Shown here: positions 25,005 through 34,817 of the stretch, piece by piece
Layout: each line of letters opens with the position of its first letter
Position numbering within the stretch: position 1 is the stretch's first letter
Assembly: GCF_012726295.1 (NCBI RefSeq)
Contig: NZ_JABAOB010000006.1
Location: 186,001 to 250,000, forward strand
Direction: 5' to 3'
Length of the DNA stretch: 64,000 nucleotides
Source: Chitinophaga sp. Ak27
GTDB taxonomy: Bacteria; Bacteroidota; Bacteroidia; Chitinophagales; Chitinophagaceae
Translations under genes and position numbers: made by a program
Notes under the pieces: model-generated
Database searches by the model: none
The model's input: only the letters and a program-made list of their open reading frames with translations
Told to the model about the DNA's origin: nothing

Positions 25005-26543
25005 ATGGCCATCATAGGTAATCTTATTTCCAGGTCACTACGCATCAGGAAGAAGTTCACGTTTAAATTAGGAACACCTCGCCAATACCAGTTGCAGGTG
25101 CTGCATCGTTTGCTGGAGAAGGCTAAGGAGACAGAGTTTGGTCGCCACTACCAGTTTCAGGATATTCTGGACAGTCCCAATTTTATAGGACAATACCGTG
25201 AAAAGATACCTGTACATAACTATTCCAAAATGCATAAGGAATGGTGGTATCGTTGCCTGGAAGGTGAAGCTAACGTAAGCTGGCCCGAGAAAATTAAATA
25301 TTTCGCCCTGAGTTCAGGTACCTCAGAATCGGCGAGCAAGCATATACCGGTTACCAAGGCCATGCTGAAAACCGTGAAGAAAGTAGGGGTTAAGCAGCTG
25401 TATTCCATGGCTAACTTCAATATACCGCCCCGGTCCTTTGAGAAAGGGATCCTGATGCTGGGGGGAACTACTTCGCTATTCGAGAAGGGCGACTATTACG
25501 AGGGGGATATGAGCGGCATCCAGGCCAAAAATATCCCGAAATGGTTCCGACGGTTCTATAAGCCCGGAGGCAAAATATCACGTAAACCCAACTGGGAACA
25601 ACGTATTAAACTGATCGTACGCAAGGCCCGGGAGTGGGATGTAGGTACCGTTTGCGGCGTACCTGCCTGGGTGCAGATCGTACTGGAAGAAATCATTAAA
25701 TACCATGGCGTAAAGAATATCCATGAAATATGGCCTAACCTGGCTGTATATATCCATGGAGGGGTATCTTTCGAACCTTACCGTGATAGTTTTCAGAAAC
25801 TGCTCGGAAAACCCATTGCGTTCATTGAAACGTATATGGCGTCGGAGGGATCTTTCGGGTTCCAGGCTCGTCCCGGTACCCGGGGCATTAAACTGGTGCT
25901 GAATGCTGGTATCTTCTTCGAATTCATTCCTTTTAATGAGGAAAATTTTGATGGGGAAGGAGAGGTGAAACCCAATCCTAAATCATACATGGTCAACGAA
26001 GTGGTGGAAGATGTGGAATACGCGGTAATGCTGTCGACCTGCGCCGGCGCCTGGCGCTACCTGATTGGAGATGTGGTGAAGTTTACTTCCGTGAAAGAAC
26101 ATGAAATTGTGATTGTAGGCCGTACCAAGCAGTTCCTCAGCCTTTGCGGGGAGCACATGAGTATTGACAACATGAACAAGGCAATAGACAATGTTCAGAA
26201 GAAAATGGGTATCACCATCAGGGAGTTTACTGTAGCTGGTTTCCCTTATGAGAACCTGTTTGCACATCGCTGGTATATAGGTACGGATACTCCCGGGGTA
26301 GATGCGGGAAAAGTTCGGGAAATCATCGATCAAACGCTCAGCGAAGTGAATGACGATTATGCCGTAGAACGTTCTGCCGCCCTGAAAGAAGTATTTGTAG
26401 AAATATTGCCGAATGATGTATTCATCGATTACCTCCGTTGTAAGGGTAAGGAAGGCGCCATGAATAAGTTTCCACGCGTAATGAAAGGTGAGAAACTAAA
26501 AGACTGGGAGAAATTCCTGGTTGGTAAAACCGTTAAGAACTAA
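25005..26543 (+). CDS. GH3-family acyl-adenylate ligase
   Basis: The 512-aa protein is a bacterial member of the GH3 (auxin-responsive promoter) family, known in plants for joining amino acids to jasmonate or auxin through an acyl-adenylate. Motifs are KIKYFALSSGTSESASKHIP (ATP P-loop, about 98-117), a middle FIETYMASEGSFGFQ (about 278-292) and the YLIGDVVKFTS / VGRTKQFLSLCGEHMS region (about 350-385) at the hinge to the small C-terminal domain. Bacterial substrates are unknown. It is likely cotranscribed with the LysE-type exporter 29 bp downstream. Confidence 0.9.
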   Translation: MAIIGNLISRSLRIRKKFTFKLGTPRQYQLQVLHRLLEKAKETEFGRHYQFQDILDSPNFIGQYREKIPVHNYSKMHKEWWYRCLEGEANVSWPEKIKYFALSSGTSESASKHIPVTKAMLKTVKKVGVKQLYSMANFNIPPRSFEKGILMLGGTTSLFEKGDYYEGDMSGIQAKNIPKWFRRFYKPGGKISRKPNWEQRIKLIVRKAREWDVGTVCGVPAWVQIVLEEIIKYHGVKNIHEIWPNLAVYIHGGVSFEPYRDSFQKLLGKPIAFIETYMASEGSFGFQARPGTRGIKLVLNAGIFFEFIPFNEENFDGEGEVKPNPKSYMVNEVVEDVEYAVMLSTCAGAWRYLIGDVVKFTSVKEHEIVIVGRTKQFLSLCGEHMSIDNMNKAIDNVQKKMGITIREFTVAGFPYENLFAHRWYIGTDTPGVDAGKVREIIDQTLSEVNDDYAVERSAALKEVFVEILPNDVFIDYLRCKGKEGAMNKFPRVMKGEKLKDWEKFLVGKTVKN

Positions 26544-26572
26544 GTAGCACCTGTGATTCGGAAATTATAAGC

Positions 26573-27211
26573 ATGATAGCATCAATTGTAGCGGGACTGG
26601 GACTGGGATTATTTCTTTCTTTATCGGTAGGCCCGGTAATTTTCGCGATTATAAAATACAGTATTAATAATGGCTTTAAGGCAGGTATCAGCTTTGCGCT
26701 GGGCGTGTCTTTCAGCGATATCATGTTTGTATTGACCGGCAACCTCGCCGCTTCTTTTATTACCGGTCTGGAAGAATATAAAAGAACGATAGGTACCTGT
26801 GGCGGTTTTTTACTGATAGGCATGGGTATCTACGGACTATTGTTCAAGAAGGTGAAAATCAGCACCGGCGATGAAAAACCAGAGATGTTCCGGACCCACG
26901 ATTATCTCAAAATATGGCTCGCAGGTTTTCTGATGAACACCCTGAACCCGGGAGTGATTATTTTCTGGCTGGGGGTATGTGTTGCCAACAGCGCCACTAG
27001 CGTAGGCCACCGGCTCGTGATGTACGCTGTATGTTTAAGCCTGGTGTTATCGGCGGATATCCTTAAAGTATTTGTTTCCGATAAAATCCGTCATAAGCTT
27101 ACCCTCACCAATGTCGAATGGCTGAACCGCATTGCCGGCGTAAGTATGATCATCTTTGGGGTGGTATTGTTGTATGAGGTGCTGTTTAATGTAGGGAACT
27201 TAGGGCATTAA
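26573..27211 (+). CDS. LysE/RhtB family exporter
   Basis: This 212-aa protein has six predicted membrane helices and the family start GLGLGLFLSLSVGPVIFAII with the conserved Gly/Pro pattern, and ISFALGVSFSDIMFVL in helix 2. LysE-type transporters export amino acids or their derivatives. Being directly behind GH3, it might export a GH3 product such as an amino-acid conjugate; that link rests only on adjacency. The stop is followed by a strong hairpin. Confidence 0.85.
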   Translation: MIASIVAGLGLGLFLSLSVGPVIFAIIKYSINNGFKAGISFALGVSFSDIMFVLTGNLAASFITGLEEYKRTIGTCGGFLLIGMGIYGLLFKKVKISTGDEKPEMFRTHDYLKIWLAGFLMNTLNPGVIIFWLGVCVANSATSVGHRLVMYAVCLSLVLSADILKVFVSDKIRHKLTLTNVEWLNRIAGVSMIIFGVVLLYEVLFNVGNLGH

Positions 27212-27218
27212 TTTTTTT

Positions 27219-27265
27219 ATAAACTAGAAAGCCTTCCGTATTGCACGGAAGGCTTTCTAGTTTAT
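27219..27265. terminator. bidirectional terminator between lysE-like and korB
   Basis: Two 21-nt arms (27219-27239 and 27245-27265) are exact reverse complements with a 5-nt loop; T runs flank the left side. It serves both convergent genes. Confidence 0.92.
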
Positions 27266-27277
27266 AAGGTAAGGCTA

Positions 27278-28318
27278 TTATGCTTTAATCGTCCAGGTTT
27301 CATTGCCAGCCAGCATCTTATCCAGGTCGCCAGGGCCTTTCTTCGCTACGGCGTCGGTCAGCTGGAACTGCATGATGTCTTCATAAGTAGGACGGAAAGC
27401 CTGGTAGAATATACCAAACGGCCGCGGTAAGTGTCCTTCGATACGGGTATCATCGAACATGCGAGTGAGCAGCTGCGCCTTATAGAAATCATTTTCATCG
27501 TGTATCCACAGATCGCTTTCAGAGAAATCGGTACCCAGCTCTACGACTACCGGTTTCAGACCGTCGAGGCGGATGCCTTTATTTTTGGCAGCTCCAAATA
27601 CCAGTGGTTTACCTTGTTCTACAAAGATAGTTTCATCTGCCTTGGTGCTTTTTTCAGTGAAGGCTTCGAAAGCACCGTCGTTGAAGATGTTACAGTTCTG
27701 GTAGATTTCCAGGAAGGAGGCGCCTTTATGCGCATGGCTGCGTTTCAGCATTTCCTGTAAGTGCTTCGGATCGCGGTCCATACTGCGGGCAATAAAAGTG
27801 GCATCTGCACCCAGGGCCAGGGCCAGGGGATTAAACGGATGGTCGATACTACCCATGGGGGTAGATTTGGTCACTTTATTTTCTTCAGAAGTAGGAGAGT
27901 ACTGTCCTTTTGTTAAGCCATAAATCTGGTTGTTGAACAGCATTACGTTTACATCAAAGTTGCGGCGCAGCAGGTGAATGGTATGGTTACCGCCAATAGA
28001 AAGGCCATCGCCATCACCGGTTACAATCCATACGCTCAGTTCCGGGCGGGTAGCTTTCAAACCGGAAGCGATGGCGGTAGCACGGCCATGGATCGAGTGC
28101 ATACCATAAGTATTCATGTAATACGGAAAACGCGAGGAGCATCCGATACCAGAAACAATTACAATATTTTCGCGGGGAACACCCAGCGTAGGCATAATCG
28201 TTTGTACCTGTTTAAGTATAGAGTAGTCGCCGCAGCCAGGGCACCAGCGTACTTCCTGGTCCGTTGCAAAGTCTTTTGCCGTGAGGGCTGCCTGCGGAGC
28301 TATAGTTGCTGTTGACAT
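27278..28318 (-). CDS. korB: 2-oxoacid:ferredoxin oxidoreductase, beta subunit
   Basis: The beta subunit carries thiamine diphosphate and passes electrons from 2-oxoglutarate (or another 2-oxoacid) to ferredoxin. The 346-aa protein has RWCPGCGDYSIL (Cys26 and Cys29, 4Fe-4S ligands), SGIGCSSRFPYYM, and the ThDP motif TGDGDGLSIGGNH near 100-112. It lacks an alpha subunit gene next to it: upstream lies the AhpD-like gene, downstream a terminator and the LysE gene. In most relatives korA is directly upstream of korB, so this arrangement is unusual. Confidence 0.93.
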   Translation of the reverse strand: MSTATIAPQAALTAKDFATDQEVRWCPGCGDYSILKQVQTIMPTLGVPRENIVIVSGIGCSSRFPYYMNTYGMHSIHGRATAIASGLKATRPELSVWIVTGDGDGLSIGGNHTIHLLRRNFDVNVMLFNNQIYGLTKGQYSPTSEENKVTKSTPMGSIDHPFNPLALALGADATFIARSMDRDPKHLQEMLKRSHAHKGASFLEIYQNCNIFNDGAFEAFTEKSTKADETIFVEQGKPLVFGAAKNKGIRLDGLKPVVVELGTDFSESDLWIHDENDFYKAQLLTRMFDDTRIEGHLPRPFGIFYQAFRPTYEDIMQFQLTDAVAKKGPGDLDKMLAGNETWTIKA

Positions 28319-28379
28319 TAGTTTGATTTATATGTATTATTGAGTCTGTAAAGTTACGATAGATACCTGTAAATTAAGG

Positions 28380-28724
28380 TCACTGGGCCTGTAATTCCTC
28401 CCAATATTCTGCCGCCCGGCGGGTATGGGGAATTACAATAGTGCCACCGACAATGTTGGCTACTGCAAAGATTTCATACATCTCGTCTGTGGTAACACCT
28501 TGCTCATGTGCTTTTCCGAGGTGATATTTGATGCAATCATCACAACGGAGTACCATAGATGCCACCAATCCCAGCATCTCCTTTGTTTTGGTACTCAGTG
28601 CTCCCTCTGCATAAGTATTGGTGTCCAGGTTAAAAAGGCGGTTGATCACTTTATTCTGTTTGCCCAATATTACCTCATTCATTTTAGCGCGGTAGTCGTT
28701 AAACTCCTGAATCGCATTCGCCAT
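28380..28724 (-). CDS. carboxymuconolactone decarboxylase / AhpD-like protein
   Basis: This 114-aa protein has the AhpD-type active site CDDCIKYHLGKAHEQG near residues 59-74: two Cys (CxxC) with His three and more residues on, used for peroxidase-linked disulfide exchange in AhpD. The rest is the all-helical CMD fold. It lies 61 bp upstream of korB on the same strand, so a role in protecting the oxygen-sensitive oxidoreductase is conceivable but unproven. Confidence 0.88.
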   Translation of the reverse strand: MANAIQEFNDYRAKMNEVILGKQNKVINRLFNLDTNTYAEGALSTKTKEMLGLVASMVLRCDDCIKYHLGKAHEQGVTTDEMYEIFAVANIVGGTIVIPHTRRAAEYWEELQAQ

Positions 28725-28785
28725 ATAACTGCTGTTTATGATATTATCAAGATCTTTTCACACAATAAAGCTATGAAAGGATTTA

Positions 28786-28793
28786 CAAATATA
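28786..28793 (-). promoter_or_regulatory. -7 element for the AhpD-like/korB unit
   Basis: On the minus strand TATATTTG, 62 nt before the AhpD-like start codon. Confidence 0.45.
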
Positions 28794-28960
28794 GATTAAT
28801 CTACTGACTGAGTAGACTATTTCGCCTATAACCTGTATTTATGGATCATAACCAAAAGTTATGCTGGGGAATATATTCCGTTAAATTAGTCCATAGATAT
28901 TATAGACTATTCGTATATTCAGCTAATAAACCCTTTTTATCAACAAGCGCCATATTGCTT

Positions 28961-31147
28961 ATGACCAATCATTATATCTGCCTGCTGGCCCTGGCTTTCT
29001 GTTGGCCCGGGATTACCCGGGGCCAGGACCAAAGCTCCGCTGGGGGCAACCAGCAACGCCAGCTGGAACAACGTTTCGATAAACAGCTGAACAGCTCCCA
29101 CATAGGTGAAACGATTCAATCGCTGTCCTCCCAACCACACCATATTGGTTCCGCTAGGGGAAAAGCTGTAGCGGAAGATATCCTGCAACGCTTTAAAAGC
29201 TACGGTTGGGATGCAGAAATAGTTACCTACCAGGTACTGTTTCCCACGCCCAAAGAGCGGGTATTGGAACTGAAGAGTCCCACCAGCTATAAAGCCCTGC
29301 TGAAAGAACCGGCGCTGAAAGAAGACGCCACCTCCGGGCAGGCCGGCCAGTTACCCACCTACAACGCCTGGAGCGCCGATGGCGACGTGGAGGGGCCGTT
29401 GGTATTTGTGAATTATGGTCTTCCGGATGATTATGAATACCTGGAGCGTGCCGGTATCAGCGTAAAGGGTAAAATAGTGATCGCCAAATATGGCCGCTCC
29501 TGGCGAGGCAGCAAACCTAAGGTAGCACAGGAACATGGGGCCATTGGCTGTATTATTTACTCCGACCCTAAAGATGATGGGTATTATGCGGGAGATGTTT
29601 ACCCGAAAGGAGCCTTTAAAAATGAATACGGCGTACAAAGAGGCTCGGTGATGGATATCGTTATTTATCCCGGCGACCCGCTGACCCCCAATATTGGCGC
29701 TACTGCCAACGCACAGCGGTTGGACAGGCTCCAGGCCCCTAATCTGCTTAAAATACCAGTATTACCCATCAGTTATCACGATGCTGCACCGCTGCTCAAA
29801 TCCCTCGAAGGCCCTGTAGCTCCAGAGGAATGGCGGGGTGCATTACCGTTTACCTATCATATCGGCAACGGAAAAGCCCTCGTACACCTGAAGCTGCAAT
29901 TCGACTGGCAAATACGCCCTTGCCATAATGTAATCGCCAAATTAAAAGGTAGTGAATTGCCCGACCAGTGGGTAATCCGTGGCAACCACCACGATGCCTG
30001 GGTAAATGGCGCGGCGGATCCCGTCAGCGGGCTGGCCGCCCTGCTGGAAGAAGCCAGGGCAATAGGAGCGCTGCATCGCGAGGGATATACGCCCCGGCGC
30101 ACACTGGTGTATTGTGCATGGGATGGCGAAGAGCCAGGGCTGCTGGGCTCCACTGAATGGGTGGAAGACCATGCGGCCGAATTACAGGAAAAAGCAGTGT
30201 TATACCTTAACACCGACAACAATGGAAGGGGCTTTTTCAACGCCAGCGGCTCCCATGCACTGGAAACGCTGGTCAACGATGTAGCCCGTGATATCACCGA
30301 CCCTCAAACCAATGCGAGCATACTGGCCCGCAAGCAGGCAGCAGACGCATTGAAAGCACCGACTGCCAAACTGAAAAAAGAACGGCTGGCAAAAAAGAGC
30401 CTGGCCATCGGCGCTATGGGATCGGGGTCTGACTATTCTTCCTTCCTGCAACACCTGGGCATTCCTTCCCTGGATTATGGCTTTGGAGGAGAGGATGCCG
30501 GCGGCGAATACCATTCTATCTACGATTCTTACGACGATTACCGCCGGTTTAAAGATCCCGGCTTTCAATATGGCGTCGCTCTCTCCGAAGCTGCCGGCCA
30601 TACTGTTTTGCGTGTGGCCGACGCCGTTAACCTGCCTTTCGATTTTCGACGGCTGTATGAAACAGTGAACGGATATGTGAATGAGCTTACAGAACTGGCA
30701 ACCAGTATGCGCGAAACAACGTCCATCGAAAACCAGTTAATCGAAGAGCAGAAATACCAGCTGGTAACAGATACCGCCAAACATCTATTGCCACCATCGC
30801 CTAAAGCAGAAGTTCCCTACCTTAATTTTTCAGTCCTGCAAAATGCGCTCGTAGCGCTCGATACCACCACGCAAGCCCTGTCTTCCCGGAAAAGTCATAT
30901 AGGCCCCGCCTATGACAAAGCGTTGTACCAGGCGGAACAACAGCTCTTATACGGCAAAGGATTGCCTGCCCGCAGCTGGTATAAACATACTTTGTATGCT
31001 CCCGGCTTTTATACAGGGTATGGAGTAAAAACAATTCCAGGTGTAAGAGAAGCGATTGAACAGCGGCGGTGGACAGAAGCCCAGGAACAAATTTTCATCG
31101 TGGCAGCGGCTCTCAACCGACTTACTGCACACTTAAATGGATTATAG
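28961..31147 (+). CDS. secreted M28 peptidase, glutamate carboxypeptidase II type
   Basis: This 728-aa protein resembles human GCPII/NAALADase: signal peptide (MTNHYICLLALAFC to about residue 21), PA domain (about 110-270), M28B catalytic domain (about 310-560) and a C-terminal dimerisation helix domain. Zinc motifs are GNHHDAWVNGAADPVSG, WDGEEPGLLGSTEW, NTDNNGRG and near 560 the YHSIYDSYDDY motif. It would remove C-terminal or N-terminal residues from peptides outside the inner membrane. The frame is open upstream to 28841 but the ATG at 28961 gives a proper signal peptide. Confidence 0.92.
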   Translation: MTNHYICLLALAFCWPGITRGQDQSSAGGNQQRQLEQRFDKQLNSSHIGETIQSLSSQPHHIGSARGKAVAEDILQRFKSYGWDAEIVTYQVLFPTPKERVLELKSPTSYKALLKEPALKEDATSGQAGQLPTYNAWSADGDVEGPLVFVNYGLPDDYEYLERAGISVKGKIVIAKYGRSWRGSKPKVAQEHGAIGCIIYSDPKDDGYYAGDVYPKGAFKNEYGVQRGSVMDIVIYPGDPLTPNIGATANAQRLDRLQAPNLLKIPVLPISYHDAAPLLKSLEGPVAPEEWRGALPFTYHIGNGKALVHLKLQFDWQIRPCHNVIAKLKGSELPDQWVIRGNHHDAWVNGAADPVSGLAALLEEARAIGALHREGYTPRRTLVYCAWDGEEPGLLGSTEWVEDHAAELQEKAVLYLNTDNNGRGFFNASGSHALETLVNDVARDITDPQTNASILARKQAADALKAPTAKLKKERLAKKSLAIGAMGSGSDYSSFLQHLGIPSLDYGFGGEDAGGEYHSIYDSYDDYRRFKDPGFQYGVALSEAAGHTVLRVADAVNLPFDFRRLYETVNGYVNELTELATSMRETTSIENQLIEEQKYQLVTDTAKHLLPPSPKAEVPYLNFSVLQNALVALDTTTQALSSRKSHIGPAYDKALYQAEQQLLYGKGLPARSWYKHTLYAPGFYTGYGVKTIPGVREAIEQRRWTEAQEQIFIVAAALNRLTAHLNGL

Positions 31148-31166
31148 CTTTTATGCAGCAGTGGCC

Positions 31167-32912
31167 TTACCGGCTAACCGCTGCTTCTTTCAGATAATCC
31201 TTTACCCCATCCACAATTTTGGTAACAATGAATTGCTGAAATGCCGGTTGTAATATCTTTTCCTCATCGCCCGGGTTGCTGATAAATAACGTTTCAATCA
31301 GCGCATCGGGGAACTCTGTAGGATTATTGAGGATGAAATTAAAGTTGTCGTTATTCCCGAAATCATTTAGGCCAGTTTGTAGCAAACGCTCATGGATAGC
31401 CGCATTGAGTGGCTCACAGAAAGGCTGTTTGTAGTAAGTAGCCGTACCATACACATCCACAGGGTTTACAGAAGAGTTGAAATGAATGCTCAATAGCAGG
31501 TCAGGATTAGCCCGGCGGAAAAAAGACAGCCGGTCTTCATTGGCCACAAACTTTTCAGTAGTGCGCGACATGATCACTGTGGCGCCTTCTCTTTCCAGCA
31601 GATTTTTGAGCTGTAGCGCAATTACCAGGGTCATTTGCTTTTCTACCGCGCCGGTTAGCCCGGTAGCGCCGGGATTACTTCCGCCATGGCCGGGATCTAA
31701 CCCAATCACCAGGTTTTTCAATGAGAGGTTGGCCGGTACACGTTTAACCTTTACTGTTATACGATTATTTTCATAGTATATCTGGTATCCCCAGGGTGCA
31801 TGTTGCAGGGATATAACCATACGGCACACATCGTGGGAAGGCTGGCCCCAGGCAACGGAAGTAATTTCTTTCGTGTTCTGCAACAGCGTGCTTAATCCTT
31901 TTTCGGCATAAGCGCCATGTATGTCTACAATAATTTTTTTGGAAGACACGAGCTGGGTGGTGGTATAGGGTAGTTTGTCAGACAAGGCCACGGAAACATA
32001 ATCATATTTATCGTCTCCCCATATTTTGGCATCGTCTGCAATGCTCACGGAGAGCTGTTCCTGGGGAATTTCAGTATCTACCAGGGGCTCGGGGATAAAG
32101 GCCGTTTGTTTGGAAGACAGCCTTACTTTGTTATAATCGCCCTGCCTGCCTACAATATGCAGCAATACGTCTTTATCGAGATAGCCAATTTTATCGGGTC
32201 CCAGGCGATCGCCATGCGGACTGGAAGTGAGGTAGGTCATGTTATCGATGGTGCGGCCGGTGAAGGGCAGCTCATTGCGCATAACGCGGTAGTGGTTGGG
32301 ACTGGCCAGTACCGCTGTTTCGCCATTGCGTTTACGCAGGTGCACCATTATTTTTCCGTTCAGTAGCGAGTCACCGGGTTGTATGATATAGGTGCCGGTG
32401 TAGTAACCCGCCACACCGCCGGTTTGCGAGGTTGGCATTTCCCTGAGCGGGCTGTCATTAAACCAGCTGGCTGTTTCGCCGGGGTATCCCTTCATTTTTA
32501 TCCGCAGGGTATCGCCCTCCATTAGGTCCAGGTTACCAGAAGGAGATATATCTATATAGTCTATACGAAAAATGCTGGTAGCAACGGGTGCTGGTGGCGT
32601 GCTGTAATAGAACACTACATTTTTAGTATAGGTTTCACCGTTAGGGGCTGTAGTGGTAACGGAAAAACTGTTACGCCCGGTAGATAGTTCATATTTGGCG
32701 GCAAAGGTACCGGTGGAGTATACGTGTACTGAATCATTATTGATAGTGACGGTACAACCCACGCAGGTGCGGCCGGCGATAAATTGTTTTGCCGTGTTCA
32801 CATTATTCTGATCCCTTGACGGCTGGCTAAGACGCAGAGTAGCCTGGCTGCTGGCTAAGAAGGGGATACAAAGTGCAATAAAAATTGGAGGAAAAAACTT
32901 CAACGATAGCAT
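31167..32912 (-). CDS. N-acetylmuramoyl-L-alanine amidase (Amidase_3)
   Basis: The enzyme cuts the amide bond between MurNAc and the stem peptide in the periplasm. The 581-aa protein has a signal peptide (LKFFPPIFIALCIPFLASSQ), about 370 residues of beta-rich N-terminal domains (Ig/FN3- and AMIN-like) and a C-terminal Amidase_3 domain (about 395-578). Zinc residues are in GLDPGHGGSNPGA (His), GAVEKQM (Glu), LSIHFNSS (His), and the catalytic Glu is in DALIETLFISN. It converges with the GCPII-like gene and leaves 19 bp between. Confidence 0.92.
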   Translation of the reverse strand: MLSLKFFPPIFIALCIPFLASSQATLRLSQPSRDQNNVNTAKQFIAGRTCVGCTVTINNDSVHVYSTGTFAAKYELSTGRNSFSVTTTAPNGETYTKNVVFYYSTPPAPVATSIFRIDYIDISPSGNLDLMEGDTLRIKMKGYPGETASWFNDSPLREMPTSQTGGVAGYYTGTYIIQPGDSLLNGKIMVHLRKRNGETAVLASPNHYRVMRNELPFTGRTIDNMTYLTSSPHGDRLGPDKIGYLDKDVLLHIVGRQGDYNKVRLSSKQTAFIPEPLVDTEIPQEQLSVSIADDAKIWGDDKYDYVSVALSDKLPYTTTQLVSSKKIIVDIHGAYAEKGLSTLLQNTKEITSVAWGQPSHDVCRMVISLQHAPWGYQIYYENNRITVKVKRVPANLSLKNLVIGLDPGHGGSNPGATGLTGAVEKQMTLVIALQLKNLLEREGATVIMSRTTEKFVANEDRLSFFRRANPDLLLSIHFNSSVNPVDVYGTATYYKQPFCEPLNAAIHERLLQTGLNDFGNNDNFNFILNNPTEFPDALIETLFISNPGDEEKILQPAFQQFIVTKIVDGVKDYLKEAAVSR

Positions 32913-32974
32913 AATAACCTGTCATCAATATCTATGAAAGAGTGTAAAGATAAGCAGGAGAGGGGAATAGGAGA

Positions 32975-33015
32975 AAAGCTTTTAGCTGCCAGGGTTGCTA
33001 ACAGCTAAAAGCTTT
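32975..33015. terminator. inverted repeat after the acyl-CoA dehydrogenase gene
   Basis: AAAGCTTTTAGCTG (32975-32988) is the exact reverse complement of 33002-33015, 13-nt loop. It lies 9 bp beyond the dehydrogenase stop on the minus strand and is followed by a short T run there. Its AAGC/AGCT wording resembles the larger repeats at 1394 and 42943. Confidence 0.65.
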
Positions 33016-33023
33016 ATATGTTA

Positions 33024-34817
33024 TTAGAAGCTGTATTTATTGTCGGCAATCAGTTTATCCGCAATTCTTCTGCGGGCATCTTTTGCGTTAAATGGTTCCG
33101 CTTTGGTAAAGCGTTTGAGACCTAACAGCATCATGCGTTGTTCGTCGCCTTCGGCGAAGGCGTTGATAGCATCCTTACCGGATTTGTTGATACGGTCTGC
33201 TGCATCGTAAATGAAGGTGCGAACAATATCAGTCTGGAAAGAAGCGGCGGCTTCGCCTTTGCTGCCGGTGAGTTTAATTAAGCGGAGTAAGGCGCTTTCT
33301 GCCACAAACGTTTCGATGGCCATATCAGCAATGTCCATGAGGATTTCCTGTTCATTTTCCAGTTTCATCATCAGTTTCTGCGCAGCGGCGCCGGCAGCCA
33401 TGAGGATGGCTTTCTTGAAATTGGAGATCATCTTCTTTTCCTTGCTGAAGGCCGTTTCATCATCGCTCCCAAAATCAGGTATACTCATCAGCTCTTTCAT
33501 CACATTCATGGCTGGTGTCATCAGGTCAAGCTTCCCCTTCATGGCACGTTTCAGGGTCATGTCGAGTGTAAGCAGCCGGTTGATTTCATTAGTACCTTCA
33601 AAAATGCGGTTGATACGGGAATCGCGGTAAGCTTTTGAGATGATATATTCATCGCTAAAGCCGTTGCCACCGTGAATTTGTACGCCTTCATCCACTACGA
33701 AGTCCAGCACTTCGGAACCGTTTACCTTGAGGATGGCGCATTCTACTGCGTATTCTTCAGCGGCGCCCAGCAGCGCTTCATTAAAAGGTTTGCCGGCGGC
33801 CAGCAGTTCTTTTTCTTTCTCGTCTATCAGTTGAGCAGTGCGAAACAGGGCCGATTCGGAAGTCCAGGTACGTATAGCCATTTCCGCGAGTTTATGCTTG
33901 ATAGCGCCGAAGTTGGCGATCGGTTGTTTAAACTGGGTGCGGGTATTTGCGTATTGTACGGAAGTATTGATACATTTTTTGGCGGCGCCCAGCGCAGCGG
34001 CGCATAGCTTCAGACGGCCAATGTTGAGGATGTTGAAGGCAATCAGGTGACCTTTACCTATTACACCCAGCACATTTTCTGCCGGTACTTTGGCATCCTG
34101 GAAATAGATCTGGCGGGTAGAAGAACCCTTGATCCCCATTTTATGTTCTTCAGCGCCCAGGGTAAATCCGGGTGTGCCTTTTTCAACAATAAATGCAGTG
34201 AATTTGTCGCCATCAATTTTGGCAAATACTGTAAACACGTCTGCAAAACCGGAGTTGGTGATCCAGCTTTTCTGGCCATTCAGTACATAGAATTTGCCGT
34301 CTTCTGTGAGCTTGGCGGTAGTTTTAGCACCAAGGGCATCGGAGCCGGAATCTGGCTCCGTAAGGGCATAAGCTCCCTTCATTTCACCAGTGGCCAGCTT
34401 GGGAATATATTTTTCTTTTTGTTCGTTGGTACCAAAATAGAGGATCGGTAAGGAACCAATACCTGTATGTGCAGCCATGGCAACAGAAAAGGAGTGTCCG
34501 GCGCCGAGTCCTTCGTTGATGATCGTAGCGGTTACAAAATCTTTACCCAGTCCGCCATATTCTTCCGGGAAGGAAGCTCCCAGCAAGCCTTGTTCACCCG
34601 CTTTTTCCAGCAGCGATTGCATCAAACCTTCTTCCTGTTTATCCAGGCGTTCTACAATCGGGGTTACCTCCTTGCTGATGAACTGGTCTGCCATGTCTTT
34701 GATCATCAGCTGTTCTTCTGAAAAGTCTTCCGGGGTAAAAACATCCTCCGGAGCGCTTTCCTTTACCAGGAATTCTGCGCCTTTCAGCGCAGTCTTATTT
34801 TCAACTGTTGCGTCCAT
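33024..34817 (-). CDS. acyl-CoA dehydrogenase (VLCAD/ACAD9-like)
   Basis: This flavoenzyme oxidises acyl-CoA to trans-2-enoyl-CoA in beta-oxidation. The 597-aa length, with an extra C-terminal domain of about 180 residues after the core, is that of the very-long-chain group. FAD/substrate motifs include GAYALTEPDSGSDA (about 150-163), KSWITNSGFADVFTVFA, IHGGNGFSDEY and the catalytic Glu in RIFEGTNEINRLL (about 410-422). It starts at ATG 34817 and stands alone, so it may be general fatty acid catabolism. Confidence 0.94.
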   Translation of the reverse strand: MDATVENKTALKGAEFLVKESAPEDVFTPEDFSEEQLMIKDMADQFISKEVTPIVERLDKQEEGLMQSLLEKAGEQGLLGASFPEEYGGLGKDFVTATIINEGLGAGHSFSVAMAAHTGIGSLPILYFGTNEQKEKYIPKLATGEMKGAYALTEPDSGSDALGAKTTAKLTEDGKFYVLNGQKSWITNSGFADVFTVFAKIDGDKFTAFIVEKGTPGFTLGAEEHKMGIKGSSTRQIYFQDAKVPAENVLGVIGKGHLIAFNILNIGRLKLCAAALGAAKKCINTSVQYANTRTQFKQPIANFGAIKHKLAEMAIRTWTSESALFRTAQLIDEKEKELLAAGKPFNEALLGAAEEYAVECAILKVNGSEVLDFVVDEGVQIHGGNGFSDEYIISKAYRDSRINRIFEGTNEINRLLTLDMTLKRAMKGKLDLMTPAMNVMKELMSIPDFGSDDETAFSKEKKMISNFKKAILMAAGAAAQKLMMKLENEQEILMDIADMAIETFVAESALLRLIKLTGSKGEAAASFQTDIVRTFIYDAADRINKSGKDAINAFAEGDEQRMMLLGLKRFTKAEPFNAKDARRRIADKLIADNKYSF

